From Akkermansiaceae bacterium (GTDB taxonomy: Bacteria; Verrucomicrobiota; Verrucomicrobiia; Verrucomicrobiales; DEV007): 64,000 nt of DNA. Under the pieces are notes generated by a model. It saw nothing but the letters and a program-made list of their open reading frames with translations. It had not been told where the DNA came from and searched no databases. The position numbers and the translations under genes are program-made. Each line of letters starts with the position of its first letter. Positions within the stretch are counted from its first letter, which is position 1. Below, piece by piece: positions 61,081 to 64,000 of the stretch. Where the stretch lies: the NCBI GenBank assembly GCA_024233005.1, contig JACKQE010000018.1, positions 14,070 through 78,069 of the forward strand, in the 5' to 3' direction.

Positions 61081-61983
61081 TTAGAGCCCCAGGCCACGCC
61101 GCATCGCACCGACCGGAGCCGGACGATCGAACCAGTATTCAAAGGCGAGAACGCCCTGCCACAGCAGCATCGCGAGGCCATTGGCAACACTGGCGCCAGC
61201 CGCGGCGGCGTCCGCGAGAAGACGGGTCCGCTCCGGGGCGTAAATCATGTCATAAACCCGGTGCCGTGGCAGAAACGCGTCTGCCGGAACCAACACCGGA
61301 TCGTCCACTTTCATTCCCACCGAACTGGCATTCAAAATCAGATCGACCCCGGAAAGCACGCGATTCAGACTCTCCGGACTGCCGTCGATGATCTCCACGG
61401 AAGTCTCCGGGCGCAGGCTGCGGATCTCTGCGGCGACCGATTCCACCTTGGAAAGCGTGCGGTTGGCGAGCACCAGCGCCGGACACCCCTCAAGGGCGCT
61501 CTGCACCGCCGCCGCCCTTCCGGCGCCTCCCCCGGCTCCGAGAATAAGCAGCCGCTGTTCTCCCAGAGGCTGGCCGAAGGCTTCCTCCACGGCCCGGCTC
61601 AGTCCCGGACCGTCGGTGTTGTGTCCGGACAGGGTGCCGTCCGACTCGACCCGCACCGTGTTCACCGTCCGCAGATGCCGGGCGGAATCGGTCAGACGAT
61701 CGACCAACCCAAGGGCGGCAACTTTGTGAGGAATCGTCAGGTTGGTGCCCAGAAATCCCTGACGTGACAATTCGCGGAGCGCGGCGGGCAATTCCTCCTC
61801 CCGGATCAACAGACGAACATACTGCGCCGGGATACCGGCTTCCTCCAGGGCGGGATTGTGCATCTGGGGGGAACGCGAGTGGGCCACGGGATCCCCGAAG
61901 ACCGCCAACCGCCCGGGAAGTTGCCATCCCGCCGTCAGGGCATTCCAATGGATCAGATCCTCGAAACTGTATACCTCAGCCAT
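61081..61983 (-). CDS. aroE: Shikimate dehydrogenase
   Basis: AroE reduces 3-dehydroshikimate to shikimate with NADPH in aromatic amino acid synthesis. The 300-residue product has FGDPVAHSRSPQMHN (shikimate site), GTNLTIPHK with the catalytic lysine, NTVRVE with NTDGPG, GAGGGAGRAAA (NADP loop) and LANRTLSKVE. Its ATG lies inside the end of the LOG gene upstream (61976-61983 overlap), so the two are coupled. Other aro genes are not in the window apart from the DhnA-type aldolase, which may or may not be related. Confidence 0.93.
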   Translation of the reverse strand: MAEVYSFEDLIHWNALTAGWQLPGRLAVFGDPVAHSRSPQMHNPALEEAGIPAQYVRLLIREEELPAALRELSRQGFLGTNLTIPHKVAALGLVDRLTDSARHLRTVNTVRVESDGTLSGHNTDGPGLSRAVEEAFGQPLGEQRLLILGAGGGAGRAAAVQSALEGCPALVLANRTLSKVESVAAEIRSLRPETSVEIIDGSPESLNRVLSGVDLILNASSVGMKVDDPVLVPADAFLPRHRVYDMIYAPERTRLLADAAAAGASVANGLAMLLWQGVLAFEYWFDRPAPVGAMRRGLGL

Positions 61984-62533
61984 GCGCCGCGCGGACCTCA
62001 TTCAGCCTGGACCACAGGCTCTCCCAGGAGTGGTCGATCAAAAGTTGGTTCCGCAGCGTTCCAGGAAGGAAGCCCCGCTGGATCATCGTGTCATAGAAAT
62101 CCACCAGCCCGTCATAGTAGCCGGCGACATTCAACAGGCCGTTGGGTTTGTCGTGCAGGGAAAGCTGGGTCCAGGTGACCATTTCGAACAACTCATCCAG
62201 TGTGCCGACCCCACCCGGCAGGGAGACGAATCCATCCGAAAGTTCCGCCATGGTCTGCTTCCGCTCGGCCATGGTGGAAACAATCCGTAAGTCGCTGACC
62301 CCGGAGTGTCCTACTTCGCGGGCCATCAGATCGTGGGTGATGACGCCGATGACTTCCCCGCCTTCCGCCAGACAGGCATCGGCAACCTCGCCCATCAGCC
62401 CCACGCTTCCACCTCCATAAATGAGTCGGATTCCGTGCATCGCGAGAAATTGGCCGATCCTCCGGGCCTCCGTGGCATAGAGTTCGTCCGATCCGCGGCG
62501 CGAGCCACAGAAAACGCAGAGAGACCGGATCAT
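61976..62533 (-). CDS. LOG-family protein (putative cytokinin-riboside phosphoribohydrolase)
   Basis: The 185-residue product opens SLCVFCGSRRGSDELY and has LIYGGGSVGLMG and the PGGVGTLDELFEMVT motif that defines LOG proteins, once called lysine decarboxylases. LOG enzymes remove ribose 5-phosphate from AMP or modified nucleotides. The role in free-living bacteria is unclear. Its ATG overlaps the stop of the aldolase gene (62530-62533), and its end overlaps aroE. Confidence 0.93.
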   Translation of the reverse strand: MIRSLCVFCGSRRGSDELYATEARRIGQFLAMHGIRLIYGGGSVGLMGEVADACLAEGGEVIGVITHDLMAREVGHSGVSDLRIVSTMAERKQTMAELSDGFVSLPGGVGTLDELFEMVTWTQLSLHDKPNGLLNVAGYYDGLVDFYDTMIQRGFLPGTLRNQLLIDHSWESLWSRLNEVRAAHG

Positions 62534-63348
62534 TTCAACAGCAACAGGGCACTGTCGACCGAGGCGTCATCATGCACGACCGCCTCCAGAGCGGCGGCGA
62601 TCCGCTGCGGCGTGCGGTGCTGCCAGACATTGCGACCGATCGCAATCCCTACCGCTCCGGCATCCAAGGCATTGCGGACCATCGTCAGCAACGCCCGGTC
62701 ATCCCCCATGGCGGAACCTCCGAGCACGATCACGGGAACGAAACAGGCATCCACCAAGGCCCGGAATTCATCGCTCGAAGCACCCGTCGGATAGGCGGTT
62801 TTCACAATGTCGGTCCCCAACTCCGCCGCGACCCGCATCGCGAAACCAATGTTCTCCAACGTGTAGTCCGCGGAGCGTCCGATCCCGAAGGGAAGGCTCT
62901 CGAGAATGACCGGAATCTCACACTCCAGACTTTCCGAGATAAGTTCGGCACATTCCCGGAAGATCCCCACCTCATTGGGGTGGTGGGTGTAGCACATGTT
63001 CATCACCGCATTGGCCCCGATCGTGGAGGCTTCGTCGACCGAGTAGAGCCGGAAGCTGCCTTCGTCGACATTCTCTCCAAAAGCAGGCTTGTAGCAGTCT
63101 GTCCGCAGGCAGATCGCCTTGTCCTCCAGCAGGTCGAGACAGGCGATGCCCAATCCAAGATTCACGACATAGCCATCAACATGGGAATTGAGCGCTTCAA
63201 TCAGGGCCCGGGGTGATTCCAACCCCGGAACAGGGATCGCGGTGCCGTGATCGATGGGCAGGATGATGGTGCGGCCGTCCTCCCGAAAGAATTGCTGCAG
63301 ATTGTCCAACCGTTCGGAACCGGAATCGTCTTCGTCAAAATCGCTCAT
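62530..63348 (-). CDS. Class I aldolase of the DhnA/FbaB/LsrF group
   Basis: The 272-residue product has TIILPIDHGTAIPVPGLES at the first strand, IVKTAYPTG with the likely Schiff-base lysine, VIVLGGSAMGD and GAVGIAIGRNVWQH, as in archaeal-type class I aldolases. Members include fructose-bisphosphate aldolase FbaB, LsrF and the archaeal enzyme ADTH synthase of an alternative shikimate route; the size is close to ADTH synthase. The activity cannot be chosen from sequence alone. It begins a tight run with LOG, aroE and the ABC ATPase. Confidence 0.85.
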   Translation of the reverse strand: MSDFDEDDSGSERLDNLQQFFREDGRTIILPIDHGTAIPVPGLESPRALIEALNSHVDGYVVNLGLGIACLDLLEDKAICLRTDCYKPAFGENVDEGSFRLYSVDEASTIGANAVMNMCYTHHPNEVGIFRECAELISESLECEIPVILESLPFGIGRSADYTLENIGFAMRVAAELGTDIVKTAYPTGASSDEFRALVDACFVPVIVLGGSAMGDDRALLTMVRNALDAGAVGIAIGRNVWQHRTPQRIAAALEAVVHDDASVDSALLLLK

Positions 63349-63618
63349 GATGTCCCTTTCCTACCATGCGTCGGACCAAAGAGCAAATTGAGACGCCATC
63401 GAGAAATGATTCGAGGACGGTTTCCCAGCTGCCAACCAGCAGCCAGGGGGCTTGCAGAAACGGTGACCGAAGGGCAGATGCTCCGCTGTCGCCAGGCAGT
63501 CAAGAAATCGCAGGGCTTTCCTGGCCTGTCTATCAGAGCATCACATTGGACGGATCTGCCTCCTGATTTAAAGCCATCAAGGGGCTCTCTGGTATTTCTC
63601 GAGCGCCTGATTCAAGTG
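63349..63618. other. Intergenic stretch without a recognised gene
   Basis: Between the aldolase start and the hairpin at 63619 I see no open frame with coding character on either strand, and no tRNA or known RNA fold. It presumably holds the promoter of the aldolase operon. Base composition here is lower in GC than in the neighbouring genes, without a clear -35/-10 pair. Confidence 0.4.
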
Positions 63619-63652
63619 AAAAAACCCCACCGGAAATCCCGGCGGGGTTTTT
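63619..63652 (-). terminator. Intrinsic terminator for the gene at the right edge
   Basis: CCCC-A-CCGG (63625-63633) pairs with CCGG-C-GGGG (63639-63647), one mismatch, with A and T runs on the two sides. On the minus strand the stem is followed by a T run (complement of 63619-63624), 31 bases past the stop of the unknown gene at 63683. The symmetric A/T flanks would also allow termination in the other direction. Confidence 0.8.
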
Positions 63653-63682
63653 CATACCAAGCTTCAGGTTCGGGCTCTGCGC

Positions 63683-64000
63683 TTATTCCACGGCGGTGGT
63701 TCCCACCGGCTGGCCCGTCGGCACCCCGAACAGCCGCAGGCTGCCATACTGGCTGCTGTTCAGGTCATACTGATAATACACCCCGTAGTTCCCGTAGTGA
63801 CGGCGGTAGCGGTTCTTCTTCTTCGCCGCTTCCTCCTCCTCGGTCTGGCTTTCCCCGTCCTCCAGGGTCCGGTTCGCTTCCAGGCTCGCTGGCATCTCTT
63901 CCAAGGACAGATCATTGCGATCCCACGAATCCCACTTGTCGTCCTGCAGGAAGCTGAAGAAGTCGATCGGGATTTCAGGCTCGATCACTTCTGGGATCTC
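63683..64000 (-). CDS. C-terminal part of an acidic protein of unknown function (cut by window edge)
   Basis: The frame is open to the right edge, so only the last 105 residues are visible and the true start lies outside. The visible part has acidic stretches (FFSFLQDDKWDSWDRND, LEDGESQTEEEEAAKKK), a basic patch (KKKNRYRRHYG) and a Tyr-rich end (YGNYGVYYQYDLNSSQYGSLRLFG). No family is recognised. A hairpin terminator follows the stop. The Tyr/Asn-rich tail is unlike its neighbours and could be from a structural or surface protein, but this is a guess. Confidence 0.5.
   Translation of the reverse strand, partial: EIPEVIEPEIPIDFFSFLQDDKWDSWDRNDLSLEEMPASLEANRTLEDGESQTEEEEAAKKKNRYRRHYGNYGVYYQYDLNSSQYGSLRLFGVPTGQPVGTTAVE

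Noticed and set aside
1..64000. tRNA, rRNA, CRISPR array, prophage or insertion sequence
   Set aside because: I looked for tRNA-like cloverleaf ends, regularly spaced repeats, transposase motifs and terminal inverted repeats by eye and found none. A program such as tRNAscan-SE could still show a missed tRNA.

Overview
The window looks like a piece of a GC-rich chromosome from the phylum Verrucomicrobiota (PVC group). The basis is gene content: a DUF1549/DUF1553 protein followed by a DUF1501 protein, a small protein of the Verrucomicrobia/Planctomycetes-restricted Minf_1886 type, a secreted sulfatase, SGNH and sialidase-like enzymes, a very large secreted protein with cytochrome c motifs and LamG-like domains, and a eukaryotic-type (GSII) glutamine synthetase. 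I saw no rRNA, tRNA, CRISPR array, prophage or insertion sequence. The assignment is inference from content, not from a marker tree.

Layout. 1-4912 (minus): the start of a membrane glycosyltransferase cut by the window edge, a DUF255 thioredoxin-fold protein and a secreted SGNH esterase. 5057-9844 (plus): an envelope cluster of a VWA/GATase-like membrane protein, an apparently inactive caspase/legumain-like protein with two EF-hand loops, and a membrane coiled-coil protein. 9926-12391: tcdA, a ThuA-like protein and a SMUG1-type uracil-DNA glycosylase. 12489-15528: the DUF1549/1553 and DUF1501 pair. 15637-18343: nadA, then an rsuA-type pseudouridine synthase broken by several frameshifts and coupled to an rsmC-like methyltransferase. 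18526-25530: a DUF697 protein, a FixI/CcoI-like copper ATPase, a rhodanese, glutamine synthetase with a sigma-54-like promoter, a minimal kinase beside a PP2C phosphatase, and a carbonic anhydrase.

25819-31323 is a heavy-metal efflux cassette: a small Cys/His-rich protein, a membrane fusion protein, a CusA/CzcA-type RND pump and a small His/Cys protein, with no outer-membrane channel. 31357-43258 holds a ceramide-glucosyltransferase-like enzyme, an ABC transporter pair with an MFS permease, a U32 protein with a HAD phosphatase, a multispanning membrane protein, a GT4 enzyme with a duplicated C-terminal domain, and a GT2 enzyme. 43500-45119 is serA. 45231-50584 is a lipoprotein overlapping a 1575-residue secreted dehydrogenase-like protein. 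50755-56078 is a glycan-use region (sialidase-SGNH fusion, sulfatase, SDR, M24 peptidase). 56195-59963 has the Minf_1886 protein, a Roadblock-like pair and alanine dehydrogenase coupled to a sulfotransferase-like protein. 59960-63348 (minus) is a tight run: DhnA-type aldolase, LOG protein, aroE and a PotA-type ATPase. The right edge cuts an acidic protein of unknown function.

Genes are packed in short co-directional runs with many 4-base ATGA or GTGA overlaps. Most starts lack a Shine-Dalgarno sequence and instead follow pyrimidine-rich leaders.
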